From: Meloidogyne chitwoodi
Taxonomy: Eukaryota; Nematoda; Chromadorea; Rhabditida; Meloidogynidae
Assembly: GCA_015183035.1 (NCBI GenBank)
Contig: JACZZP010000014.1
Coordinates: 558,001-622,000, forward strand
Length of the DNA: 64,000 nucleotides
Direction of reading: 5' to 3'
Below are positions 30,941 through 41,527 of this stretch, in pieces. Position 1 is the stretch's first letter. Every line of letters starts with the position of its first letter. A program made the translations under genes and the position numbers. The notes under the pieces are model-generated. The model did no database searches and was not told where the DNA came from. It saw nothing but the letters and a program-made list of their open reading frames with translations.

Positions 30941-31509
30941 GACAATCACGAACTGTGAGTGCGAATTTTGAATTTTTTTGCACTATCGTGTAGAGCAGGG
31001 TCGAAAACCTATTGCCAATTTTTGGCATTTTCGCCTCCGACCCCCAAACTAAAAAGTTATAGGCTTCAAAGTTTGAGACTTTTGGAGGATAGAGTACTTC
31101 GTAAAAAGAAAGAAAAGAAGAGAGAAGGCAAAGCAGCCCTTTTTATAATCTTTTATGCTTTTGACCATTTTTAAACATTTCGCGCTGCTTACCCTTTTTT
31201 CCTTCTCTTCTTTTAAATTGAAAACAGGTGGATGACTGCCTACCGTCTCTCCGACATTAACCTCACTATTTTGCTTATAAGGAAGCAAAAAGAGAAAAGA
31301 AAAAGTAAAGAGAGACAAGGAAAAAAGTCGTTCTCTTCTTTTCCTTCATTTTACCCAATACTCTAGCGCTTCCAAAATCTCAAACTTTGAAGCCCTATAA
31401 CTTTTTAGTTTGGGGGTCGGAGCCAAAAATTGGCAATAGGTTTTCGATACTGCTCTACACGATAGTGCAAAAAAAAATTCGAAATTCGCACTTACAGTGC
31501 GTGAGTGTC
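30941..31509. mobile_element. Foldback (long terminal inverted repeat) element
   Basis: Arms 30941-31098 and 31355-31509 are about 90% inverted copies of each other; both contain GCACTATCGTGTAGAGCAG, CCTATTGCCAATTTTTGGC and CCCCCAAACTAAAAAGTTAT. The middle is a purine-rich then pyrimidine-rich stretch with no coding potential. A clear target duplication was not found, so the superfamily is undetermined (long arms suggest a Mutator-like or foldback element). Confidence 0.75.
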
Positions 31510-31640
31510 CCTTGTTAAGTACTTGTCTTTTAATTGAAAATAATAATATTATTTGGTGAATTACCTAAAAGTTATTATACAATATATTTGTTGATTTTTT
31601 AGAATTAAAATATTTTATTTTTAGATAATTTAAAAAAAGA

Positions 31641-32081
31641 ATGTTGTATTTAATATTATTTATTTTTTCTCTTCATATTGGCCAATTATTAACTTTAAAA
31701 TTGGAAAAAGACGGGGTTCAGCAACTTGATGCTAAATGTTTAAACGAAGAGAATGCCACAACATTTGAGGTTTTTAAATAAATAAATATATTATTAATTT
31801 TATTGCTTATTTTATATCTTTTAAACTTAATTTTTTAGTTGGGTAAACTTGGTGAAACTTATTATAAATTTTTAATTAATAATGATGCTGTAACTGAATC
31901 AATGGAAGAATATAGACTTAAAGAAGAACAAAATGTAGATTGGGGAATGAGTAGTGGAAATTTTCTTATTATGCTTACTTGTGTTCCTTTTGCAATGATT
32001 TGGATTTCTGTTTGGATTATTCTTTATGTTTTAATTACAAATACAGATAAATATCTTTTATTGGAACATAAGAAGGATTAA
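31641..32081 (+). CDS. Small single-pass membrane or secreted protein, unrecognised
   Basis: The start at 31641 gives [19 protein letters not shown], a good signal peptide. One intron (about 31770-31838) joins TTFE to LGKLGETYYKFLINNDAVTE in frame. Near the end is a hydrophobic helix (NFLIMLTCVPFAMIWISVWIILYVLI), then a short charged tail TNTDKYLLLEHKKD. Total about 123 residues. Predicted topology: short lumenal or outer domain of about 70 residues, one membrane helix, small cytosolic tail. I do not recognise the family; nematodes have many such small proteins. Confidence 0.65.
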
Positions 32082-32702
32082 AAGAATAATAATTAAATAT
32101 TTTTATATAAAATTAAATATATTTGTGTTTAATTTATTTATTTAAAAATACTACAAATTCTATTATTTCCATATATTAAAAAAGAGAATAAACTCTTAAA
32201 TATTTTACTAATATTTCCTTAAAATAATTCTTTTTCCTCTAATATTTATATCCTCCACTTTATTTAAAAAAGAGCAAAACAATTATTTTAACAATTTTAT
32301 TATTTGCCAATTTCTCCTTTTTTGACTATTAAAATAATAAAAAAAGAAGAAAAATAGTTAAACTTTTAAAATTCTTTTTATTTTTAGTTATTTAATCTCC
32401 TTTTAAATTTTTTGCAGAATTTCTTCCACATTTAATGTCCTAAATAATCTTTTTTTTTATTATATTTGGCTAAAATATTTTACTAAAAAATAAAACATCC
32501 ATCAGTCAAAAATTGTCATATAAATTCTGTTATTTTATTTATTTAAATATAAAGGCAGCAAATAAATTAATTTAATGTTTTTGGTTAAATTTGATTTAAT
32601 AACAATTTTTATATTATTTATAATTTTATCAGGTAAAAGATATTAAATAAATAAATATATGACAAAAAGAGATTAATTAAAATATAGAGGAAATATTAAT
32701 TA
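32082..32702. other. Intergenic, no gene seen
   Basis: About 620 A/T-rich bases between the small membrane protein and the hAT-type MITE. No coding frame or structured RNA recognised. Confidence 0.4.
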
Positions 32703-32710
32703 CTTAAAAA

Positions 32711-32930
32711 CAGTTATGGGAAAGTTCCAAAATTTCCACGGAACTAATTCCAGTTCCGGAACTGTATTTTTAATTTTCATAGTTCCAAACTATTGTGGGG
32801 TGAGGAACTAGTTCTGGAACAAGTTCCAGTTCCAATAATCAACCAGTTCCATAGTTCCAGTTCCAAATCAGTTCCAGAAATTTGGTAGTTCCATAGTTCC
32901 GGAACTAGAACTGGAACTTTCCCATCACTG
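32711..32930. mobile_element. hAT-type MITE (220 bp) with 8-bp target duplication
   Basis: Ends CAGTTATGGGAAAGTTCC and, inverted, CAGTGATGGGAAAGTTCC. Flanked by an exact CTTAAAAA duplication (32703-32710, 32931-32938). The interior is built of many AGTTCC/GGAACT words. CAG...CTG ends and an 8-bp duplication are the marks of the hAT superfamily. No transposase inside. It lies about 260 bases upstream of the first receptor gene. Confidence 0.88.
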
Positions 32931-33193
32931 CTTAAAAATAAATAAAAAATTTAATTTTTAAAATTCCCTAAAAAAATTAATTTATTAAAAAATAAATATA
33001 TTTAAATTAAAAACAATTTCCTTTTTTTTAAAAAAAATGCTTTTTCCTGCCAAGAGGTTTTTTCTTTTTTTATTTTTTATTGCGTCTTAATTCAATTGTT
33101 TTGAAGAATTGTCACATTTATATATAGCCATTTCTCATTGTTTTCTTATTTTTTATTTTCTTTAAATAAATTCTTTTTTATCTTTTTTTGAAA

Positions 33194-35833
33194 ATGTATT
33201 TTTTAAAGTTTTTATTATTTACTAATATTTTATTACAATTTTATTATTCTTTTTTATCAATTAAAATATTACCAGAAATAAGAGGAAGAAGGTAAATAAC
33301 CAGTTGATGTCCTACCTGTCCGCAAAGAGAATTCGCTCTTTTCTTTTCTTCTCTTGCATTTTTGGCGTTAGGAGAAGTGCACGCTTATTTTTCCTCTACA
33401 CTGTAATATACCTTTTGGCATTTGGAAAGAAATGGATAAATAATTAAAATTAATTAATAATTAAGTGATTAAGATTCAGAATTGTCCGTCAGATGAGACA
33501 TATTACAGAAGCTGAATTACCTAAATATTTATCCTTTTACTGATTTTTATCCCTTCATTATATAATTTCATAAAAGGTTCACCTGATCTTTTAGAAATAT
33601 ATTTGAGAATGTTGTCCCAAATTTATGTTATTTGATTATTAATCTTTGGTCTTTTAAAATAATTATATTTTCACTTTATTATTAATTAATTATTTATCCA
33701 TTTCTTTCCAAATGCCAAAAGGTATATTACAGTGTAGAGGAAAAATAAGCGTGCACTTCTCCTAACGCCAAAAATGCAAGAGAAGAAAAGAAAAGAGCGA
33801 ATTCTCTTTGCGGACAGGTAGGACATCAACTGGTTATTTACCGAGGAAGAAATAATAATAATGAAATAAAAGGAGGTAATTAATTTTTAAATAATTAAAA
33901 TAAATATATTAAAATTAATAGATCAAAATAATAATTATTTAATTGATGATGAAGAACGTTTATCAATAAATATATTTAAAGGATATAATTCATTAATACG
34001 TCCATCACCTTGTAATAATAAATCAATTATTTATGTTTATTTTGGAATGGCTATGATATTATTAATTAATGTTGATGAAAAAAATCAAGTAATGCAATCA
34101 AATGCTTGGCTAACTTTAAAATGGAATGATTGTCAATTTAGGTAAATTAAATTAATTAATTTAAATAATTATTTTATTTTAAAGTTGGAATCCAACTGAT
34201 TATGGTAATATAGAAAGTATTCGTGTTCCTGTTGATAAAGTTTGGGTTCCTGATATTGTTCTTTTTAATAAGTTTTTTTAATTTTTAAATTAATATTTAT
34301 TTAATCTAAAAAGTGCTGATGGAAATTATGAAGTTAGTTATCAAAGTAATGTAGTTGTTGATTATCAAGGAAATGTTAGTTGGGTACCCCCTGCTATTTA
34401 TAAAAGTTCTTGTCGTATAGGTAAATATTAATTAATTATTTAAATAATTTATTTTTTAATTTTAGATGTTGAATATTTTCCATTTGATGAACAAACGTGT
34501 TTGGTAAAATTAAAATATATTTATAAATTAAAAATAATAAAGTTATTATTTGGTTCATGGACATATTCATCAAAAGAAGTTCAATTAAAATGGTATGAAA
34601 ATAAACATTATGTTGATTTAGAGGATTATTCACCTTCTGGTATTTGGGATATAATTGATGTTCCTGGTAGAATGTTCAAAGATAAAAGTAGAATTGAATT
34701 TAAAATAATTATAAGAAGAAAAACATTATTTTATACAATTATTTTAATTATTCCAACTGTTTTAATGGCTTTTCTATCAATTTTAGTTTTTTATTTACCA
34801 GCAGAATGTTCAGAAAAAATAACTTTAGCAATAAGTATTTTATTAGCTTTAGTTGTTTTTTTATTATTAGTTTCTAAAATATTACCACCAACATCTGATA
34901 CTATTCCTTTAATGGCTAAATATTTATTAATGATTTTTGGTAAATTAATTAATTTAATTTAATATTAATTAATTTAAATTAAAGTAATGAATATAATAAC
35001 AATAATGTCTACTGTTTGTGTTTTAAATATTCATTTTCGTTCTGCACTTACCCATCAAATGCCTCAATCTGTTAGAATTTTATTTTTAAATTTTTTACCA
35101 AAAATTCTTTGTATGCCACTTCCCTTAACACTTAGAAGACATTTTGGTATTTCTTCTATTAAACATGGTCCATTAAATATAAAAAGAGGAAAAAGATTAG
35201 CAGAAGAAGAAAAAATAAATAATAATAATAATATTGAAATTAATTATTTAAAAAGAAGATTAAATAAAAAAGAAGAAAAAAGGTTTTTTGTTAAATTTAA
35301 AAAATATTTAAATATATTTTTGTAGAATTGATCGTTCTCCAGGGTCTCCAATTCCACAATTAAGAAAATTAAAAAATAAATTATCTTTAAATAATAATAA
35401 TAATTTAACAATTGTTAAATATTTAAATGAACAAAAACAAGAAGAATTAAATAATTTAATGGCAAAAGGAGTATCTAGTGTTCAATTTATTTCTGAACAT
35501 ATTAAAGCTGAAATGGCTGACAAAAAAGTAATAAAATATTTAATAAAATAAATAAAGTCTCTATAGTTCAGTGGTAAAGCTTTTGATTATTCTTAGATAT
35601 GTTGTAGGTTCGATGCCTTCTATTGGTTAAACTTTTATTTTTTATTTTTTTAGATTCGTGATGAATGGCGTTTTATTTCAGTAGTAATTGATCGTCTTCT
35701 TTCTCTTTTCTTTTTTGGAATTACTTTAGGAGGTGCTATTGCTATTATTTTTTCTGTTCCTCATATTTTTGAACAAATTGATCAACAAAAAATTATTAAA
35801 CAATTAATTACAAAAAATAGAATGGGAATTTAA
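33194..35833 (+). CDS. Acetylcholine receptor non-alpha subunit 1 (Cys-loop, UNC-29/ACR-2/ACR-3/LEV-1 group)
   Basis: The start at 33194 gives the signal peptide [20 protein letters not shown]. The ligand domain includes [20 protein letters not shown] and the Cys-loop [15 protein letters not shown] (13 residues between cysteines). Loop C reads [15 protein letters not shown] and lacks paired cysteines, so this is a non-alpha subunit. M1-M3 follow: [39 protein letters not shown] and [17 protein letters not shown]4 is [18 protein letters not shown]; stop 35831-35833. The family forms acetylcholine-gated cation channels at nematode muscle and motor neurons, the levamisole target. The first exon is broken by a 552-bp element (33291-33842), apparently removable in frame. 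The second gene copy starts 66 bases after the stop. Confidence 0.9.
33291..33842. mobile_element. Foldback MITE inserted in a receptor coding exon; introner-like
   Basis: Nearly perfect inverted arms of about 165 bases (33291-33455 and 33680-33842), beginning GGTAAATAACCAGTTGATGT. Flanked by a 9-bp target duplication GAGGAAGAA (33282-33290 and 33843-33851). A 9-bp duplication and long arms fit a Mutator-like family; GG ends also occur in Merlin. The element lies within codons for [12 protein letters not shown]. Splicing from GT at 33292 to AG at 33848-33849 leaves the frame intact and adds one arginine. Confidence 0.85.
35565..35630 (+). pseudogene. tRNA-like sequence in receptor 1 intron
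   Basis: Contains TATAGTTCAGTGGTAAAGC (A-box-like) and GTAGGTTCGATGCC (B-box-like), in the intron before the DEWRF/M4 exon. Acceptor and anticodon stems pair poorly. Probably a tRNA pseudogene. Confidence 0.5.
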
Positions 35834-35899
35834 TTTTATTTTTAATTTTAATTTTCTTTTATTTATATTCATTTTATTTAAAAAATAAAACCTCTTGGC

Positions 35900-38620
35900 A
35901 TGAAAAAAAGGAAAACAGTATTTATAGGGGAAATACTTTATTTTTTGAGTATTTAATTTTAATAATCTAAAAATATAATTTATAAAGGTTCTCTCTATTA
36001 AATTAAATTTATTCCTATTTTTAATAATTAATTTAATTTAAAAAGTTATAATTAAAAGAATAAATACTTCATTAGCAGAAGAACGTTTAATTAAAGATTT
36101 ATTTAATGGTTATAATCATTTAATTAGACCTGTAACTAATTTAAGTAATTCACCATTAGAAATACGTTTTTCTTTGGCTTTAATTTTATTAATTAATATT
36201 GATGAGAAAAATCAAATTATGCAGACAAATGTTTGGCCAACAATGAAATGGATAGATTATCAAATGAAATGGTTTTTATTTAATTTAAAAATAATATTTA
36301 ATTTAAAAATAATATTTAATTTAAAAATAATATTTAATTTAAAAATAATATTTAATTTAAAAATAATATTTAATTTAAAAATAATATTTAATTTAAAAAT
36401 AATATTTAATTTAAAAATAATATTTAATTTAAAAATAATATTTAATTTAAAAATAATATTTAATTTAAAAATAATATTTAATTTAAAAATAATATTTAAT
36501 TTAAAAATAATATTTAATTTAAAAATAATATTTAATTTAAAAATAATATTTAATTTAAAAATAATATTTAATTTAAAAATAATATTTAATTTAAAAATAA
36601 TATTTAATTTAAAAATAATATTTAATTTAAAAAAAGGAATCCTTCTGATTATGAAAATATTCGTACAATTAGAGTTCCTCCAGAAAAAGTCTGGTTACCT
36701 GATATTGTTCTGTAATATTTTATTTTTAAATATTTAATATTAATATATTTTTAAAAATAGTTTTAATAATGCTGATGGAAATTATGAAGTTTGTATGTTT
36801 TTTTTTATTTTTTAATTTATCTGTATATTTACAGCTTTCTATTCAAATGTTGTAAGAATTTATTTAAAAAATAAAAATATATTTTTTTTATTTTTAGGTA
36901 ATAGAAAATAATGGAGAAATGCTTTGGGTATTTTAAAAAATATTTTTTAATAATTTTAATTTTAAAGGTTCCACCTGCAATTTATAAAAGTTCTTGTATT
37001 ATTGATGTTGAAGTATTTTAATTTAAATAAATTTAATTTTTAAATTTAATTTAAAAGTTTTTTCCTTTTGATGAACAAACTTGTGCAATGATTTTTGGTT
37101 CTTGGACATTTAATAAAGATGAAGTGTTATTTAATTAATTAATTAAATTATTATTTAAATTAAATAAAAGGTAATAATTAGTTATTTGGGTAATAAAAGA
37201 CAAGTCGAATTAAATGATTATTCTGAAAGTGCTATTTGGGATTTAATGGAAGTACCTGGACAATTAATTGATCAAAAAAGTAAAATATCTTATCAAATAC
37301 GTATTAGAAGGTTAATTTAATTAAAATAAAAATAAATAATATTCTAATAATTAATTTATAATTATTTAGAGATTAATTTAAAGATTACAATTAAGTTTTA
37401 AAGATTAATAAAGAAAATAATAAGATGTAGCCTTGGTAGTTCAGTGGTGAACATCTTTAATTATGTGAGGAAAGGTCACAAGTTCGAAACCTTGAATGAT
37501 CTATAATTTTAAAAATAATAATTTAAAAAGAAATAAATATTTATTTTAAGGAAAACATTATTTTATACAGTAATATTAATTGTTCCAACTGTTTTAATGG
37601 CTTTTCTTTCAATGCTTGTTTTTTATTTACCTGCTGAAGCTAATGAAAAAATAACTTTAGCAATAAGTATTTTATTAGCTTTAGTTGTTTTTTTATTATT
37701 AGTTTCTAAAATATTACCACCAACATCTGATACTATTCCTTTAATGGCTAAATATTTATTAATGATTTTTGGTTAGTTTTAATTAATTTTAATTAATTAA
37801 TTAATTTAATTAAAGTAATGAATATAATAACAATTATTGTAACTGTTATTATTATTAATATTTATTTTCGTGGACCAACAACTCATAAAATGCCTTTTTG
37901 GGTTTATTATATTTTTATTTGTAAATTACCTTTATTTTTAATGATGAATAAACCACAAAATATTAAAAATAATTTTAAAATTAATTTTAAAAAAATTCCA
38001 AAAATTAATAAAAAACAACATTTTAATAATAAATATGGACAATTTATTGAAATGAATAAAATTAAAAAAGTAAAATAATTTAATAATTAAATTATTTTCT
38101 TATTTTTAAAAGTATTTTCATCATCCAAATTGTTCTGAATTTATTAATCCAAAATTAATAGAAAATGAAAAAAATATTAAAATGTTACGTAAAAGAAGAA
38201 TATCACAACCAATGGTTTTTTTTAATTAATTAATTAAATAATTTAATTTAAAAAAAGGTAATTCCAATACCTTTTCCTTCTCATAGAGAATTAGGAACAG
38301 AAAATACTGTAAATGAACAAGTTTTAAAAGGAATGGATGCAATTGATTGTATTACTGAACATTTAAGAAAAGAAAATATTAATAAAAAAATACGTGAAGA
38401 ATGGAGATTTGTAGCTATGGTTAATTTTAATTTATTTTAAAATAATATTTTATTTTTTAAAAAGGTAATTGATCGTTTACTTTTATATATATTTTTTGGA
38501 ATAACACTGGGAGGAACTATTGGAATATTATTTTCAGCACCTAATATTTTTGAAAATGTAAATCAAACAAAAGTTATTAATCAATTAAAACAGTTTGCTG
38601 AAGAAGAAATGAAATTTTAA
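35900..38620 (+). CDS. Acetylcholine receptor non-alpha subunit 2 (tandem paralog)
   Basis: The M1-M3 region is the closest match to subunit 1: [59 protein letters not shown]. Earlier parts: [37 protein letters not shown], and Cys-loop [15 protein letters not shown]. Loop C ([15 protein letters not shown]) has no vicinal cysteines, so non-alpha. M4 ends [20 protein letters not shown]; stop 38618-38620. The proposed start at 35900 ([16 protein letters not shown]) joins in frame, by an intron from about 35949 to 36046, to [13 protein letters not shown]; it makes only a weak signal peptide, so the N-terminus is uncertain. An intron at 36272-36636 is filled by an 18-bp tandem array and another holds a tRNA-like sequence. 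Confidence 0.87.
36279..36633 (+). repeat. 18-bp tandem array, ~19.7 copies, in an intron
   Basis: Unit TTTAATTTAAAAATAATA, nineteen full identical copies plus a partial, inside the intron joining MKW to NPSDYENIR. The unit has no stop in one frame (it would read as a six-residue FNLKII-type repeat), which gives a false 187-residue open frame. The uniformity points to recent expansion. Confidence 0.95.
37426..37502 (+). pseudogene. tRNA-like sequence in receptor 2 intron
   Basis: GTAGTTCAGTGGTGAAC resembles an A box and AGTTCGAAACC a B box; a variable region of 13-14 bases separates the arms. Lies in the intron just before the M1 exon. Stems are imperfect, so likely a pseudogene. Confidence 0.5.
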
Positions 38621-38693
38621 AAAATAAATAAATTAATTAATATTTTTTTAATATTTATATAATTCTTTGTAATTTTTATATTTTTTATTAAAG

Positions 38694-39093
38694 AAAAAAT
38701 AAACACAAAAAACTGAAATAACCTGATCAATAAAGTCATAAATACTACAAAATAAACATTTCCAAATAACAAAACAAGAACGTGAATAAACATAAACGAA
38801 CTTATGTAACAAAATAATTGGTCCAAACATTCTTAACCAAAACACAGACATTGCATAAAAACAACAACAGCTTAGCTCAAAGAACTAACACTAACGAAGA
38901 TATAAAAAGAAATAATATAAGAGGTCGCCCACCCACCATCTCTGACCTCCCTTACCACCATAAAACCACGCAGCGTATCCGAAGCCACCACCGCAGCGTA
39001 ACCACCACCAAAGAATAGGTGAAAATAAATAGTTTATATAGTATCCAAATGTCAAAAACTACTATAAAAACCCCCATTTTCACTTCCCCCAAC
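38694..39093 (+). repeat. Dispersed ~400-bp repeat, copy B
   Basis: Opposite-orientation copy of 8575-8978, with the same 66-residue frame (38818-39018, MVQTFLTKTQTLHKNN...). It lies just 3' of the second receptor gene. The last bases run into a (CAAA)n stretch at 39105-39127. Confidence 0.75.
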
Positions 39094-39450
39094 ATTTGTC
39101 TGACAAACAAACAAACAAACAAACAAACTATTCTCAATTATATAATAAGATTTTATTAAAAAAATATTTTAAAAGATTAAACAAATAAATAAATATTATT
39201 TCTCTTTAATTAAATTAATTAATTTAATTATTATTAAATATTTATATAAAAATTAATTTTATTTTTATTTTAATCAATTTCTGTAATACGTGTCATTTTT
39301 TAAAAAATTAAAAAAAAAAATTTTATTTTCTTTTATTTACATAAATATACCTATTTTTTATTGTTAAATAAATATAAAACTTTATAACCATTTTTTATGA
39401 ATTAAAATATATTTGTTATTTTTATAATTTAAAATACTTTTTAAAATAAA
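39094..39450. other. Intergenic, upstream of fucosyltransferase
   Basis: About 360 A/T-rich bases beginning with a CAAA microsatellite. Nothing else recognised; presumably includes the fucosyltransferase promoter. Confidence 0.4.
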
Positions 39451-41138
39451 ATGGAATCTTTTAAAAAATTATTTTCAATGATAATATTAATTATTTTTAC
39501 TTTTTTTTATTATTTTTATTTTTTAAAACAAGAATCACAATTTATTTTTAAATTAACAAATAAGGTTATTTTTATTTTTATTTTTTTAAAAAATTAATTT
39601 TAATTTAATTAGATAAAAATAGCACCTCCAATATTGGTTTGGAATAGCAAATTTATTCCTACTAAATTAGAAGATTATTTAGATAGAGGATTTCCTGGTT
39701 ATCCACAATTATCTAATAACTTTAAATGTCCATATATTTGTAATTTTACTAAAGATAGAAAATTGTAATTAATTTTTAAATTAAAATAATATTTTAAAAA
39801 ACAAAAAGAATTCAATTTTTAATTAAAAAATAATAATGTTAAATTAAATTTTTTAATATTTTTGTCAATTGACAAATAAAATTTGAATTCTTTTTTATAA
39901 ATTTAATAATTATTCTTGCAAAGTTTAAAACAATTTTTATGATATTGGGAGAGAGCCTTTTTGTGGGGATTGCTTATTAGAAAGACATAAACTTTAAGAA
40001 CATAAAAAGGACAATAAGATTATTAAAATTAGAATAAATAAATAAATAATTATTAAATAATTAATTAATTAATTATTAAATAATTAATTAATTAATTATT
40101 AAATAATTAATTAATTATTTATTTATTTTATTAAAAAAAGAGAATCAAATGTTTCAACAATTATATTTTCAATTCATGAGAAATGTCCAATGGATGGATA
40201 TCCACAAAATAGAAAAATAAATCAAAATTATATGTTATATACAATGGAATCAATAACAAATACAATTCATTATTATAATAATAAATTAATGAATAATTTA
40301 TTTTTTAATAGTTCAGTTACTTATAAAGTAGATGCTACAGTATTTATGCCAAACGATGCTTTAACTAAAATTAAATTAAATACACCAAAAGAAGATATTT
40401 GGACTAAAAATGAAGTTTATAATTAATTTATTTAAATTAATTTTTAGATTTTGGAAAAAATAAAAAAGAAAACAAAATTAATATTTCAAGCAGTAAATCA
40501 TTGCAAAGCTGAATCTGACAGAGATATTATTACAAAATTAATTAATGATTTAATACCAGTAAATATTATGGGAAGATGTTTTGGTGGTAATTATGGTAAT
40601 TCTCAAAATTATAAAAAAGGATTAGGTAATTAATTATATTTTAATATTTAATTATTATTTAATTTAGAAGAACATTTATTTTATTTGGCATTTGAAAATT
40701 CAGTTTGTCCAAATTATGTAACTGAAAAGTTTTGGAATTCCTTAAGACAACTTTGTATTCCAATAGTTTTAACTCGTTCAGTATTTGAAGGAATGAATAT
40801 TCCCTCAAATGCATTTATTGCTTTAGATGATTTTAAATCAGTAAATGAATTGGTTAAATATTTAAAAGAATTAAAAGATAATAAAAATAAATTATTAAAG
40901 TAATTTTAATTTTAATTTAATTTAATTATTTTTAAAATTAAATTTAAGACATTTTGAATGGACTAAATTATATACAAAAACACATTTTGGAATTAATAAT
41001 TCTCCAATTTGTAAAATCTGTGAATTAGCTACAAAACATTTTAATGAAAAAACAAAAATGAGAATTAAATTAAATGAATTTTGGGATGAAAAACATTGTA
41101 ATAATGATTTTGTTAAAAATTATTTAAAAAATAATTAA
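39451..41138 (+). CDS. Alpha-1,3-fucosyltransferase, GT10 family
   Basis: The start at 39451 gives MESFKKLFSMIILIIFTFFY, a type II Golgi anchor (cytosolic tail, then one helix). The stem and donor-binding part contains ILVWNSKFIPTKLEDYLDRG and STIIFSIHEKCPMDGYPQNR. The catalytic C-terminal domain has VNHCKAESDRD, then VNIMGRCFGGNYG, then the family signature YLAFENSVCPNYVTEKFWNS followed by CIPIVL and IALDDFKSVNELVKYL. The end is CKICELATKHF to the stop at 41136-41138. GT10 enzymes add fucose from GDP-fucose to N-glycan cores or antennae. Six exons; intron 39766-40137 holds TTAATTAA-type palindromes. Core alpha-1,3-fucose is common in nematodes, but the linkage here is not provable from sequence alone. 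Confidence 0.93.
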
Positions 41139-41527
41139 TTTTATAATTAAATATTATTATAGTAAAGCGGTTAACTCCATCCCAGAAAATATCAAAACAT
41201 TGTTGGGATTTATTCTAGGAGATCTCGGAAACGGGGCTCTAATCCATTCAACAATTCCACCACCTAGACTTTCCTTTTTCATTTATTACCTTACATTATT
41301 TTTAAATTAGTTAAGAATATAATAAATATAGAAAAGTCTTTTTTATCTTTTTAAAAGTATCAAAATATGTTTTAATTATTTTTTAACAATGTTTAAATTA
41401 TAAAATTAAAATTAAATGGTTAAAGGACTCATATTTCCCTTAAGAGTCAATTTAATATTTATTTTTAATACTTGGGTTATTAATAAAAAATTAAAATTAA
41501 TTAAAATATATTTATTTTAATATTAAA
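41139..41527. other. Convergent intergenic region with a GC-richer island
   Basis: Between two convergent genes. Bases 41160-41275 have normal composition (GGTTAACTCCATCCCAG, GATCTCGGAAACGGGGCTC), unlike the A/T surroundings. It may be a decayed tRNA-like or SINE fragment, but no clear B box is present. Confidence 0.4.

Noticed and set aside
36174..36737. 187-residue open frame with FNLKII repeats
   Set aside because: It is the 18-bp tandem array within an intron; the conserved receptor frame resumes at 36637 in a different phase.
40038..40128. TTAATTAA palindromes in the fucosyltransferase intron as a CRISPR-like array
   Set aside because: No regular spacers; simple A/T repeats in a eukaryotic intron.
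41160..41275. GC-richer island as a functional tRNA
   Set aside because: No clear B box or cloverleaf stems; kept only as an intergenic note.
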